Assembly (NCBI GenBank): GCA_008297795.1
Contig: VBQP01000017.1
Span: 1-20,962 of the forward strand
Source: Thermoplasmata archaeon
GTDB taxonomy: Archaea; Thermoplasmatota; E2; UBA202; DSCA01
Length of the DNA stretch: 20,962 bases
Direction: 5' to 3'
Positions 6,449-15,284 of this stretch are shown here, in pieces; the first letter of the stretch is position 1, and each line of letters opens with the position of its first letter. The notes under the pieces are model-generated. The model was not told the DNA's origin and did not search any database. It saw only the letters and a program-made list of their open reading frames with translations. Made by a program: the position numbers and the translations under genes.

Positions 6449-6469
6449 AGGGTATGGGCTTACCCAACC

Positions 6470-6610
6470 ATGGCAAAATTCCCGGAAGCAGAGGCGAGAC
6501 TGCTGAACAAACAGATATGCATGAAGTGCGGCGCCAGGAACGCACCGAAGGCAGTTAGATGCAGGAAGTGCAACTCCAAGGATTTGAGGCCCAAATCGAG
6601 AGGGGCATGA
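6470..6610 (+). CDS. rpl40e: 50S ribosomal protein L40e
   Basis: A 46-residue gene, easy to miss because of its size. It starts MAKFPEAEARLLNKQICMKC and carries a four-cysteine zinc ribbon, C17-x2-C20 and C31-x2-C34, with a very basic C-terminus (RCRKCNSKDLRPKSRGA). This is the whole of archaeal L40e, which equals the ribosomal part of eukaryotic ubiquitin-L40 fusions. A TATA-like box about 27 bases upstream suggests a leaderless transcript. The gene ends 5 bases from the stop codon of the convergent topA. Confidence 0.95.
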   Translation: MAKFPEAEARLLNKQICMKCGARNAPKAVRCRKCNSKDLRPKSRGA

Positions 6611-6615
6611 GCAAT

Positions 6616-8610
6616 TCATTTCTCTCTGTTTGAAGGGCATTCTGGGTTTACGCATTTTTTCCATTTTTTTCTGTATATCACAGATACAATCGGAGCACCG
6701 CAGTATTCGCAGTATTCTCCCTCAAATATCACGCTGCCTTTCTGGGGGAGGGGATAACTGTTGTTGCACTTCGGGAAATTGGAGCACCCTATGAACCTCT
6801 TGCCCTTCCTTGATTTCATTATGACGAGGTCGCCGCCGCACCGGGGACATTTGCCGGCATAATTCTGCTTGAACATTGCGTCTTTTATTACCCTGCCGAC
6901 CTCATCTTTCCTCTTCTCCAGCAGGGCGATTGCTTCCCTCAGCAGTTTTCTCGAGTCATTGACAACTTCCTCCAGATTCTTTCTTCCCTCCGCTATTTCG
7001 TTCATTTCGTTTTCCAGTTCTGCGGTCATGTATGGCTTTGTTATCCTTTCTGCACTCCTCTCAAGCGCTTCCGTGACCGCTATCCCTGCAAGTGTCGGAA
7101 CTATCTTTTTTCCTTTTATGTAATTTCTGTGGTACAGTTTCTCTATTATCTCGTGCCTTGTGGATTTTGTACCCAGATTGTTTTTTTCCATTTCGGCAAG
7201 AAGGGAGCCCTGGCTGTATCTGTCCGGCGGTTTCGTTTCCTTCCTGACCTTTTTGATGGATTCTATGTCAACCTCTTCCCCTTCCTTCAGTCTGAGGGGC
7301 TTTTCATTTGTTCTTATGTAGGTGTATATATCCTTCCAGTTTTTCTCTATGATTTCATACCCTTCTGCCAGAAATTTCTCCCCTCCGACATTTATTTCTG
7401 CCTTAGAGACCTCGGCAACGGCGTTTTTTGCAAGCGTGGCAAGAAATCTTCTGGCAACAAGCTCGTAAATCTTCCATTCCCTGCTGTCCATCTTCCTCCT
7501 ATCTGCAGCATCCACAGGATGTATTGGCGGATGGTCCTGGCTTATTTTTTTGCCCTTTGTTGGAGTTTTTCGCCCGTTCTCCATTACCTGCCTTGATTCT
7601 TCTGGAAAAACGCCTGCCAGTTTTCCGACTATTGCCTTCATTTTCAGTCCAGGAGGATATACCGTGTTGTCTGTACGCGGATACGAGATAAGTCCCCTCA
7701 TGTAGAGAGACTCTGCTATCTTCATTGCAGATGAAGCGGTGAATCCGAGACGCGATGCTTCCCTCAGGAAGGTGGTGGTGTCGAAGGGGGGTGGGGGGTA
7801 CTCTTCCTTTCTTTCTCTTTTGTAGGATGTTACGGTGCCCTTTTCAATGCCCTTTATTTTCTGGTAAACCTCATCAACCTTCTCCTGCTCCGTGAATTTT
7901 CCCCTGGAGTGGGTTGCAGAAAATTTGCCCTCCTCCGAAATCATTTCTGCTGTTATTTTCCAGTAAGGTGTTGGAACAAATTTCTCTATTTCTTTCTCCC
8001 TATTGACAACAAGTGCAAGTGTCGGTGTCTGAACCCGCCCAACAGATAGAAAATCCTTCCCGAGCTGTTTCGATGCAAGGGATATGAATCTTGTCAGGGC
8101 TGCGCCCCAGGCAAGGTCTATTATCCGCCTTGCTTCTGCAGACTGCGCCAGGTTGTAGTCCACGCTGGAGAGATTCTCGAACGCTTTTGTTATCTCGTTT
8201 GGTATCAGAGAACTGAATTTTGCTCTCCTTGCCTTTCTGCTCTTCCCTATGATTTCCAGCCCCTCCACCCCTATGAGTTCTCCTTCCCTGTCGTAGTCAG
8301 TTGCAACGATTATTCTGTCAGCGCCATCTGATAGTTTTTTCAATGCATCTGCTATATTTTTGTTGCTTATTTTTTTCACAGGCTCTATGTCCACTAGTTT
8401 GAGCGGAGATATGCCATCCCATCTGTTATATTCTCTGGGATAGTCGAGTTTTATTATGTGCCCTCTCAGCCCTATGACCTTCCATTCTCCGTTGTTGAAG
8501 GTGTAGTAAGGAACCCCGTTCAATCTGGCGCTCGAGACATTCCCCCCTGAAAGAATGTATGCTATCCTTCTTGCAGCCATGTCCTTCTCACATATCACAA
8601 GGGTACTCAT
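6616..8610 (-). CDS. topA: DNA topoisomerase I (type IA)
   Basis: 664 residues with the complete type IA layout. The Toprim domain opens MSTLVICEKDMAARR and contains the metal-binding TDYDREGELIG (104-114). SVGRVQTPTL (189-198) is followed by the active-site tyrosine Y310 in MRGLISYPRTDNTVYPP, which forms the covalent 5'-phosphotyrosine link. The C-terminus has two four-cysteine zinc ribbons (about 588-615 and 634-658). There is no helicase domain, so it is not reverse gyrase. It relaxes negative supercoils in the cytoplasm. The start overlaps the stop of the recJ-like gene as ATGA, with GGTGGAG just upstream as ribosome binding site, making a coupled DNA-maintenance pair. Confidence 0.96.
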   Translation of the reverse strand: MSTLVICEKDMAARRIAYILSGGNVSSARLNGVPYYTFNNGEWKVIGLRGHIIKLDYPREYNRWDGISPLKLVDIEPVKKISNKNIADALKKLSDGADRIIVATDYDREGELIGVEGLEIIGKSRKARRAKFSSLIPNEITKAFENLSSVDYNLAQSAEARRIIDLAWGAALTRFISLASKQLGKDFLSVGRVQTPTLALVVNREKEIEKFVPTPYWKITAEMISEEGKFSATHSRGKFTEQEKVDEVYQKIKGIEKGTVTSYKRERKEEYPPPPFDTTTFLREASRLGFTASSAMKIAESLYMRGLISYPRTDNTVYPPGLKMKAIVGKLAGVFPEESRQVMENGRKTPTKGKKISQDHPPIHPVDAADRRKMDSREWKIYELVARRFLATLAKNAVAEVSKAEINVGGEKFLAEGYEIIEKNWKDIYTYIRTNEKPLRLKEGEEVDIESIKKVRKETKPPDRYSQGSLLAEMEKNNLGTKSTRHEIIEKLYHRNYIKGKKIVPTLAGIAVTEALERSAERITKPYMTAELENEMNEIAEGRKNLEEVVNDSRKLLREAIALLEKRKDEVGRVIKDAMFKQNYAGKCPRCGGDLVIMKSRKGKRFIGCSNFPKCNNSYPLPQKGSVIFEGEYCEYCGAPIVSVIYRKKWKKCVNPECPSNREK

Positions 8611-9965
8611 TCTCCACCTCCGCTTCTGCCTTCTTTGCCGTCTCCCTCATTTCCCCTTTTCATTTTTTTGCTTATGACTGAATCAAGTTCTCTCAGAAAT
8701 TCTTCTTCCCTGCCGGGGGGGATTGTGGCGCCTGCCGCTATGGGGTGTCCCCCGCCGCCCCCGCCCACCTTCGCAGCAGCAACATACATGCCTTCTGAGA
8801 GGTCAAGCCCTTTTTTCACAAGGCGTTCCGTACCCCTTCCCGAGATATCAACTTTTTTCTCCCCTGTTGATACTGATATGACCGCCTTTTCTTTACTGAA
8901 GTTGGGGAGATACATCATTGCAAGTCCTGCAAGCACTCCTCCCAGTGCAGTGTTTTTTGTGTGGAAGTAACTGATGCTGGAAAGTTCCTTCACCTTCTCT
9001 TTCTCCAGTTCCCTCATTTCACGGCGTATTTTTTCCCTGTAGGTTGACTGGAGCTGTCCTGCCTTTCCCATCGCCCCTCCATCGCCCAGGCATGCTGCAA
9101 TTCCCACCCCCTCCTCCCCCTCCCTGGCACATGCATTCAATTTTGAACTCAGATCATAGAGGCTGCCATAATTTTTCCCGTGGGGGGAAATGCGGATGAG
9201 AGACACATTCTCGGCGCCTTGCTCCATGAGGCGCAGGGTAAGTGCGGAGAGCAATTTTTTCCTTTCATTTTCTCCGAGCTCGGAGAATTTTTTAAAAGGG
9301 TCGATGCCCATATCCTGCAAAAACTTGAGCGCTCCTCCTCCCGAAAAATTCGAGAAGTACGGCTCGATGCACTCCTCAAGAGAATCCATCATGCTCATAT
9401 CCTGAGAAAAGACGGTTTCCTCCTTCATCTCAATGTAGCCTTTCTTTACAGCATCTTCGAGCACCTTTCTGTTGTATCCTTTGAAACCCCCTCTGTCCTG
9501 TTTATCGCCTATTGCCCCTGCAATCGCAAGTTGCGCCATATCGATATTTTTTTCATCCATTGCAAGCGAGAGGGCGAGGGTGGCGGTGGCGCCGCATATT
9601 TCGCTGCTTCCGTCCATGCCGTATGCCCTGGCATTCATGTTTATGCCGTTGGTGAGTTCGCCTTTTATCATGTGATGGTCGCAAAGTATCACCCTGCAAT
9701 TAAGGTTGTTCAATTCTTCGAGATTCGTGCTTCCTATGTCGCAGAATACTGCAAGTCTGGCATCTCCGATTCCATCTGCTATTTTCGTCCCCGTCTTTTT
9801 TATCGAGATATGGAAGTTGTAGCCTGCCCTCCTGAGGGAAATTGCCATTATGGCAGCAGATGCTATCCCGTCTGCATCACAGTGAGATATTATGCGTATG
9901 TTCTCTCCTTCTGGCAGGGAGTATATGAGTTCAGATGCATGCTCTGCCGCCTGCTCGAATTCCAT
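8607..9965 (-). CDS. recJ: RecJ-like single-stranded nuclease (DHH/DHHA1 family, GAN/Cdc45 type)
   Basis: 452 residues of the archaeal RecJ-like DHH phosphoesterase group. The metal-binding motifs are intact: SHCDADG (27-33), AVFCDIGS (72-79), CDHH (95-98) and GDKQD (153-157). The DHHA1 glycine-rich motif GGGGGGHPIAAGA lies at 401-413. Because all motifs are present it is probably an active exonuclease. Archaeal relatives associate with the GINS-MCM replication complex or process RNA/DNA ends. The last 20 residues are glycine- and charge-rich and probably disordered. It is coupled to topA by a 4-base overlap and starts 12 bases after the upstream membrane-protein gene, without an obvious ribosome binding site. 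Which RecJ paralogue this is cannot be told by eye. Confidence 0.9.
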   Translation of the reverse strand: MEFEQAAEHASELIYSLPEGENIRIISHCDADGIASAAIMAISLRRAGYNFHISIKKTGTKIADGIGDARLAVFCDIGSTNLEELNNLNCRVILCDHHMIKGELTNGINMNARAYGMDGSSEICGATATLALSLAMDEKNIDMAQLAIAGAIGDKQDRGGFKGYNRKVLEDAVKKGYIEMKEETVFSQDMSMMDSLEECIEPYFSNFSGGGALKFLQDMGIDPFKKFSELGENERKKLLSALTLRLMEQGAENVSLIRISPHGKNYGSLYDLSSKLNACAREGEEGVGIAACLGDGGAMGKAGQLQSTYREKIRREMRELEKEKVKELSSISYFHTKNTALGGVLAGLAMMYLPNFSKEKAVISVSTGEKKVDISGRGTERLVKKGLDLSEGMYVAAAKVGGGGGGHPIAAGATIPPGREEEFLRELDSVISKKMKRGNEGDGKEGRSGGGE

Positions 9966-9977
9966 GCGAGGAAAGTA

Positions 9978-12900
9978 TTACAAACGTTTTAAAACTTTGG
10001 GAAATGAATGTCTGAAAGCGAAAATAAAGGATGCAAGGGAAATTATCGCCCCCAGGATGGCAATGTAATACCCCACAGAAGGATGCCAGTTGCAATGGAT
10101 AACCATTTCGCTCATTCCGGGAAGGGATATGCCTAACTCCCCTTCTCCCCAGAAACTGCCTGTTGTAGCATCTGTTATCCGTGACATGCCGTAGGAGAAG
10201 GTTATTACCGGGAGGGCAGAAAAGGCAATGGCGGCAAGTAAAACAAATTTTTTCCTGAACACCACGAAAGCAAGAAGGGAAATCGATGCAAGCGATAGCA
10301 TCGCGATAACCGAAAGTATCATTGTTGAGAAAAGAGAAGGAAGGGATGCAACCTCTCCGTTTATGAACCCGTTGCCCGTGCCCATGGTAACCATCTTTGC
10401 AGGTATGAGATATACATTTGTGGAAACGTCAACACCTCCATTGCCCTCCATATGCCACCACGGATACAGGGTTGAGAGCATTAAAAGTACAACTCCTGAA
10501 ATAATGAAAATTTCATACGGAGTCATTTTTCTTACAAAAATAAAAAGCAGGGCAATGGAGATTATTGCAGCAGAGGCAATTCCCGGGAAAGAGGGCTTTT
10601 TCAGCGTTACCATGTCCAGCTCTGTATCCCCCGTTATGAAAACTTCCCTCTCCCCCACTATTTTGCCGTTGTCCATCAGCAAGACCTCATATCTTCCGGG
10701 GGGAATGCTGGTTATGTCCGCATCTTTGCCGTCCCTTTTCACTTCGATGTCAATCCCTTTTACTTCCATACCTCTCGAATTCAGCGCCCTTATCCCGAGC
10801 GAATAAACGGCAGGGAACATTACCTCCACGTTTTTTTCCTCCGGGAAGTCCACATCCTTTTTTACATCAAACGACTTGTACCTTATCTGGAGGGTGTATG
10901 GCGCAGATGGCAGTTCCCTGAAAATATATGTGCCCGGCGAGATTTCCTCTCCATATATGTTCATTTCCCTTTTCATCTCTCTGCTTGTAAGAACTGGCGA
11001 TATTTTAACTCCCGGGGGCAATCCCATGGAGTCGGTTACATGCACAACCATGTCGTTCAATTCTATCTCCGCATCCCTTCTGACAAACGAAAGAAAACTC
11101 AAAGTTTCACTGTAAATTTCGAAACCCTTATAGTATGCTTTCAGTACATATTTCGAAGCCATTGGCGCATAAAGGGCTGCATCTCCACTCTCGCCGGTTG
11201 AGTTGGATGAATATATGTCCCCGTCCTTTTCAAGGCATACTTCAACGTTGTCTATGCCGTTTCCGTTCTGATCCGATATTTTCACATATGCCTTACCCTC
11301 AAAACCGCAAGGTATGTGGACGGAAATGTCCCCGTCAACATAAACAGATTTTGCTCCCACATATTTTTCTCTCATACCCCTGAAAACCTTGACAATGTAC
11401 CTTCCCTCTCTCACATTTCTGAACAGCGCCTTTTTCATAAGAGAGGCGTTTCTCCAGTCAAACCTGATTTTTCCGTCTTCTTCTGTGAAAGGTATCCTGC
11501 CGCATGCAGCAGATGAGACCATGCTATCATTTCTCCATAGTTCCACCCTCACATCGGGCAGCATTTTGCCAGTAACTGCAGAAAGCGCAGGGGCAAAAGG
11601 GAGGGAAGGCGCAAAATGGGGGAAAACAGTCAGCGAATATCTGCCACCGCCCGCTCCGCCATATTCCCCGCTCCCGCCCCATCCGTTTTTTACAGATGGA
11701 ATCCCGTCTCTGAAGGGAATAAGCGACTGGAAAATCTCAGCCTCTTTTTTGACGGCGGGCATGCCGCCGTCAGGTGATGAGAAAAATTCCGCAGTGAATT
11801 TTGCGGTAAAGCCTTTTGGCATGACGAGGTTGTGTATTCCGCCTGCCTCATAGGAATTCCGCCCGCCGCTTATCCCGCCGCCGTCCACCTCCAGTCCCGG
11901 TATGTTTATTTCCTGTTTTTCTGTTGCTGCCACCTGTATGCCTTCTTCATATCTGCTCACAGTATTGTTTTTAAAAATAATTGCATATGCCTTTCCTTTT
12001 TCTCCGTCATCTATGGAGAACCACGGATTGCTGCCGAGGTCTATGTCATCTTTTGCGGATATGAGCCAGTTGTAGTCGGTGTTTTCGGGATTCTGGTCGA
12101 GGTTGTATTCGTGGACTGTCCCGTCTTCTGCATTTATGTGGAGATAAGGGGGTATGTATCCCATATTCAGGTCAGGTATGGAAGAACTTCTGGATTTCAC
12201 AGTGAGAAGATATGTGTAAAGCCCGTCATCTTCCTCCATTCCCTCCACCCTGCATTCCTCGATTGCCTCGTGTTTGATGCTCGCAACTATCCTTTTCTCC
12301 TTCGAAGGGCAGTAGTAATATGTGTATATGCCGTCTGTCTCCATCTTCCCGTCAGACGACATGCTTTTTATCCCCACCCTCACCATAAGGTTTCCGTCAG
12401 CAATTATTTCCTTTGATATCAGTTTTTCATCCGTACCCTCATCTCGCCCGCCATACCAGAACATGGCGAATGAGGCAAGCTGTCCCCAGTTGAAAATCCT
12501 GAAATCCCTTTTACCGTCGAGTTGTTTTATGACCTTCTGAGACATATCTATGCCGAAGAAGTTCCCCTGCTGGCCTATGCCATATATGGTGCAGCCGTCC
12601 TGCTCTATGCGGTAGTAGTCAAGAGAAATGCGGTAGCCCGGAATCGGCTCATAGTAATAGAAGTCGTCTGAAACACTCACGTGGTCAGGGTAATCAGGCT
12701 CATCTACTTTTCTATCGCTGTAATATACATAGTACTTCCCACCTCCATGAAGAAGGAACACGATATTGCACGAATCTATGTAAGAACTGCCTGTGTGATG
12801 GAGGTTATAGACCTGGCATTCTATCTCTTTCTTTTCTGAGCCGTCATCATAAACGATTCTTACGGAATTGTGTGTTTCATCCTCAGCCCAGCAGGAACGG

Positions 12901-13082
12901 GAAAAATGGACGGTAACATCAACAGGCTGGTATGCCATATCATCAGATGCATGAATATTTATCTCCTGGCGGAACGGAAATTCGCTGAACGAATCGGCAT
13001 AACCCTGCATGGAAAAAGCAGGCATAAGAAGAGCAAAGAAGGTGAGCAATAGAGCCGCTTTTTCCATTGATTTTCCGTTCAC
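9978..13082 (-). CDS. Large secreted/membrane protein with beta-rich ectodomain and five C-terminal membrane segments
   Basis: 1034 residues. An N-terminal signal peptide (MEKAALLLTFFALLMPAFS, about residues 6-24) leads to roughly 800 extracellular residues rich in aromatic and beta-strand sequence. The first part resembles DUF2341-type surface proteins (FPFRQEINIHASDDMAYQPV). From about residue 490 come several Ig-like or carboxypeptidase-regulatory-like repeats, for example VKISDQNGNGIDNVEVCLEK and VEVKGIDIEVKRDG-type strands with PPGRYEV turns. Five hydrophobic segments follow at about 834-850, 857-873, 917-942, 945-965 and 1003-1023, with a basic cytoplasmic tail (RHSFPKVLKRL). A TATA box at 13104-13114 predicts transcription starting at the GTG codon at 13082 (leaderless); ATG 13067 is an alternative start. 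Function is unknown; a cell-surface or envelope role is inferred from topology. Confidence 0.78.
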   Translation of the reverse strand: MNGKSMEKAALLLTFFALLMPAFSMQGYADSFSEFPFRQEINIHASDDMAYQPVDVTVHFSRSCWAEDETHNSVRIVYDDGSEKKEIECQVYNLHHTGSSYIDSCNIVFLLHGGGKYYVYYSDRKVDEPDYPDHVSVSDDFYYYEPIPGYRISLDYYRIEQDGCTIYGIGQQGNFFGIDMSQKVIKQLDGKRDFRIFNWGQLASFAMFWYGGRDEGTDEKLISKEIIADGNLMVRVGIKSMSSDGKMETDGIYTYYYCPSKEKRIVASIKHEAIEECRVEGMEEDDGLYTYLLTVKSRSSSIPDLNMGYIPPYLHINAEDGTVHEYNLDQNPENTDYNWLISAKDDIDLGSNPWFSIDDGEKGKAYAIIFKNNTVSRYEEGIQVAATEKQEINIPGLEVDGGGISGGRNSYEAGGIHNLVMPKGFTAKFTAEFFSSPDGGMPAVKKEAEIFQSLIPFRDGIPSVKNGWGGSGEYGGAGGGRYSLTVFPHFAPSLPFAPALSAVTGKMLPDVRVELWRNDSMVSSAACGRIPFTEEDGKIRFDWRNASLMKKALFRNVREGRYIVKVFRGMREKYVGAKSVYVDGDISVHIPCGFEGKAYVKISDQNGNGIDNVEVCLEKDGDIYSSNSTGESGDAALYAPMASKYVLKAYYKGFEIYSETLSFLSFVRRDAEIELNDMVVHVTDSMGLPPGVKISPVLTSREMKREMNIYGEEISPGTYIFRELPSAPYTLQIRYKSFDVKKDVDFPEEKNVEVMFPAVYSLGIRALNSRGMEVKGIDIEVKRDGKDADITSIPPGRYEVLLMDNGKIVGEREVFITGDTELDMVTLKKPSFPGIASAAIISIALLFIFVRKMTPYEIFIISGVVLLMLSTLYPWWHMEGNGGVDVSTNVYLIPAKMVTMGTGNGFINGEVASLPSLFSTMILSVIAMLSLASISLLAFVVFRKKFVLLAAIAFSALPVITFSYGMSRITDATTGSFWGEGELGISLPGMSEMVIHCNWHPSVGYYIAILGAIISLASFIFAFRHSFPKVLKRL

Positions 13083-13392
13083 ATCCCTCCATCTCCATCG
13101 AAATTTTATATAAGTATTTTGCGAGATTCACGATGTTCTCAAAAACCCAAATATCGTGATTATGTCTTATTTTTTGGAGATTGCCGATTTGATAGCTAAT
13201 ATATGGAAGGGCCGGGATATGCTACCAAATCTTTATTCCAAAGTTGTTGATAAAATATTGCCTGAGAAAGAGTTTTTCAGGGCGAGAATAAAAAATAAAT
13301 TAAATGCTGTCCGTATATCGGTTTCAGAAAAGTCGCATGCCCCGATTTGCGTGAGGGCAAATAATATATTACTTTTTTGCATACGTTTTAGG
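13083..13392. other. 310-base gap: divergent promoters and hairpins, no clear gene
   Basis: At the left lies the minus-strand TATA box of the membrane protein (13104-13114). TCACGAT/ATCGTGA (13128-13134 with 13153-13159) forms a 7-bp inverted repeat. CCTGAGAAA and TTTTTCAGG (13261-13269 with 13273-13281) form a 9-bp hairpin with a three-base loop. At the right, ATAATATATT (13361-13370) is a good TATA box for the 13393 gene. A plus-strand frame in phase with that gene is open from 13156, but the TATA box falls inside it and the encoded residues look unconstrained, so I do not call it coding. Confidence 0.5.
13361..13370 (+). promoter_or_regulatory. TATA box of the five-gene proline dehydrogenase-type operon
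   Basis: ATAATATATT centred 27 bases before ATG 13393, predicting a leaderless transcript that would run through all five overlapping genes to 17151. Confidence 0.5.
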
Positions 13393-13839
13393 ATGGCAAC
13401 CGTTGAAGATATTCTTGAGAACCAGTACAGGGAAGGAAAGAAGATAAACATGAGCAAAACCTCCAGAGAACTTCTGGAGGAATTGAAAGAGGAGTGCCCT
13501 CATGTTCCCGAGAAAGAAATCATACGTCTTTTCAAATCTGTGGCTGCAGGAACAAAAATGGTTGACAGTGCAATCATTGCCGCAGCCCACAATACAGAAT
13601 ACAACCTGACTCACCCTGCGCCAGAGCCAAAGCCCTGGATAGATGCATTTTTCACAGAAACCTCAAGGAAGATAATAACGCCCGAGAAACTGATGAAGAA
13701 AAAGAAACTTTATTCCAAATACATTGACATGATAAGCTCCCTCGAAGAAAAATATGACGGGGGCGAGATTCCGGACATAGCAATATTCAAGAGGAGAACA
13801 ACAACTTTCCTGAAAGAAAATATTGGTGACAAAAAATGA
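13393..13839 (+). CDS. Uncharacterised protein, first gene of the proline dehydrogenase-type operon
   Basis: 148 residues from ATG 13393, the start being chosen because of the TATA box 27 bases upstream. The protein (MATVEDILENQYREGKKINM...) is largely helical and charged. It has a run of alternating acidic and basic helices, a proline-rich hinge HPAPEPKPW near the middle, and a basic stretch LMKKKKLYSKYIDM. There is no signal peptide, cysteine cluster or nucleotide-binding motif, and I recognise no family. It overlaps the next gene by the ATGA arrangement, so it is co-translated with the alpha subunit. It may be a regulator, a chaperone or an assembly factor; none of these is shown by the sequence. 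Confidence 0.75.
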   Translation: MATVEDILENQYREGKKINMSKTSRELLEELKEECPHVPEKEIIRLFKSVAAGTKMVDSAIIAAAHNTEYNLTHPAPEPKPWIDAFFTETSRKIITPEKLMKKKKLYSKYIDMISSLEEKYDGGEIPDIAIFKRRTTTFLKENIGDKK

Positions 13840-15284
13840 GGATCGATATCCATCCGATACTTCAATTTGACAGGGAAAGAGAGATATCTTTTCTTTACAA
13901 TGGTAATAAAATAAAAGCGTTTGAGGGAGAGACAATTGCATCTGCCCTCCACGCAGCAGGAATAAAGGTGCTTTCCCACAGCATAAAATTGAATCGGCCA
14001 AGGGGTTTTTTCTGCGGTATAGGTAAATGCTCTTCATGCCTCATGCGGGTGAACGGCGTTCCCAATGTCAGGACATGCATCACCCCTGTTGAAGATGGAA
14101 TGGTCGTTGAGAGCGACGTGCAGCAGCTCCCCTCTGCAGAATTCCCCGGAAGCAATAAGGAAGACATAAGCGTTGACATTCTCGTTGTGGGCGCAGGACC
14201 TGCAGGCATTTCGGCGGCTATAGAGGCTGGTAAGAGGGGCGTGTCCGTCCTCCTTGTGGACGAAAATCCGATGCTTGGCGGCCAACTCATAAAACAGACA
14301 CACAAATTTTTCGGTTCCAGAAAGGAAAGGGCTGGAACAAGAGGAATAAAAATAGCCGAGGAGTTGGAAGAGCAGGTGAGGGAACTCGAGAAAAATGGGA
14401 AAGTTAAAATCCTGCCGGGAACAAGCGTTTTCGGTTATTATGGTGGCGGAAGCAGTCATATGCTCGGTGCTGCAAACAAGATGAGCAATGTTATGTATCA
14501 TATAAACGCAAAGAAAGTCATTTTTGCATGCGGTGCGCAGGAGAATATGCTCTCTTTTCCGGGAAACGACCTTCCTGGCGTTTATGGGGCTGGCGGTGTG
14601 CAGACGCTCATGAATGTTTATGGGATAAAGCCCGGGAAGAGAGTGCTCATGATAGGAGCAGGGAATGTGGGGCTGATTGTTTCATACCAGTTGTTGCAGG
14701 CTGGTGTTGAGGTTGATCGTGTTGTCGAAGCCATGCCAAGGATAGGCGGCTACAGCGTCCATGCTGCAAAGTTGAGGAGGAACGGTGTTCCGATTTATAC
14801 ATCTCATTCTGTGAAGGAGGTTTACGGAAAGGACAGGGTTGAGGGAGCAATAGTTGCAAAACTCGACGAGAACTGGAATTTCGTGGAAGGAAGCGAAGAA
14901 GATGTCAAATGCGATACTGTATGTCTTGCAGTGGGGCTGACACCTTCGGCAAGGTTGCTCTTCCAGGCAGGCGTAAAAAGAGATTACATTCCGGAGGCAG
15001 GAGGGTATGTCGCCATTCACAACATGGAGATGGAGACCTCTGTGAAGGGCATATACGTTGCAGGCGATTCCTCGGGAATAGAGGAGGCGTCGACTGCAAT
15101 GCTTGAAGGAAAGATAGCGGGGCTCTCGGCGTCAATTTCCCTTACGGGAAGGGATAGCAGTACCACTGCAAAAATGGAGGAGTACATAAAAACCCTGGAA
15201 GAGATGAGGAGGGGCCCGTTTGGTAGCAAGGCGAGGGAAGCGAAAAGAAAAATCCTTGAGGAGGCATCAAATGAAGGAATATGA
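13836..15284 (+). CDS. pdhA: Amino acid (probably L-proline) dehydrogenase complex, alpha subunit (2Fe-2S, FAD/NAD(P)-binding)
   Basis: 482 residues. The N-terminus is a 2Fe-2S ferredoxin-like domain with C60, C65, C68 and C81 in FFCGIGKCSSC...RTC. A pyridine-nucleotide-disulfide oxidoreductase domain follows, with one dinucleotide fold at VVGAGPAG (117-124) and a second at LMIGAGNVG (271-279), and a C-terminal FAD-site segment VKGIYVAGDSSGIEEAST. This matches the alpha subunit of archaeal four-subunit dye-linked L-proline dehydrogenase, and also sarcosine oxidase alpha and HcnB-like proteins. The subunit probably shuttles electrons from the catalytic beta subunit to NAD(P) or another acceptor. 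It is coupled to both neighbours (ATGA overlap upstream, 14-base overlap downstream). Confidence 0.83.
   Translation: MRIDIHPILQFDREREISFLYNGNKIKAFEGETIASALHAAGIKVLSHSIKLNRPRGFFCGIGKCSSCLMRVNGVPNVRTCITPVEDGMVVESDVQQLPSAEFPGSNKEDISVDILVVGAGPAGISAAIEAGKRGVSVLLVDENPMLGGQLIKQTHKFFGSRKERAGTRGIKIAEELEEQVRELEKNGKVKILPGTSVFGYYGGGSSHMLGAANKMSNVMYHINAKKVIFACGAQENMLSFPGNDLPGVYGAGGVQTLMNVYGIKPGKRVLMIGAGNVGLIVSYQLLQAGVEVDRVVEAMPRIGGYSVHAAKLRRNGVPIYTSHSVKEVYGKDRVEGAIVAKLDENWNFVEGSEEDVKCDTVCLAVGLTPSARLLFQAGVKRDYIPEAGGYVAIHNMEMETSVKGIYVAGDSSGIEEASTAMLEGKIAGLSASISLTGRDSSTTAKMEEYIKTLEEMRRGPFGSKAREAKRKILEEASNEGI

Noticed and set aside
6450..6465. Small hairpin GGGTA/TACCC just before rpl40e
   Set aside because: Only 5 bp, and it lies between TATA box and start codon of a leaderless gene, so it would not be transcribed.
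6616..8610. Reverse gyrase
   Set aside because: The topoisomerase has no helicase half and ends in ordinary zinc ribbons, so it is a plain type IA topoisomerase I.
13156..13392. 79-codon in-frame extension of the first operon gene
   Set aside because: A good TATA box lies 27 bases before ATG 13393 and would be inside the extension; the extra residues show no recognisable motif. Not fully excluded.
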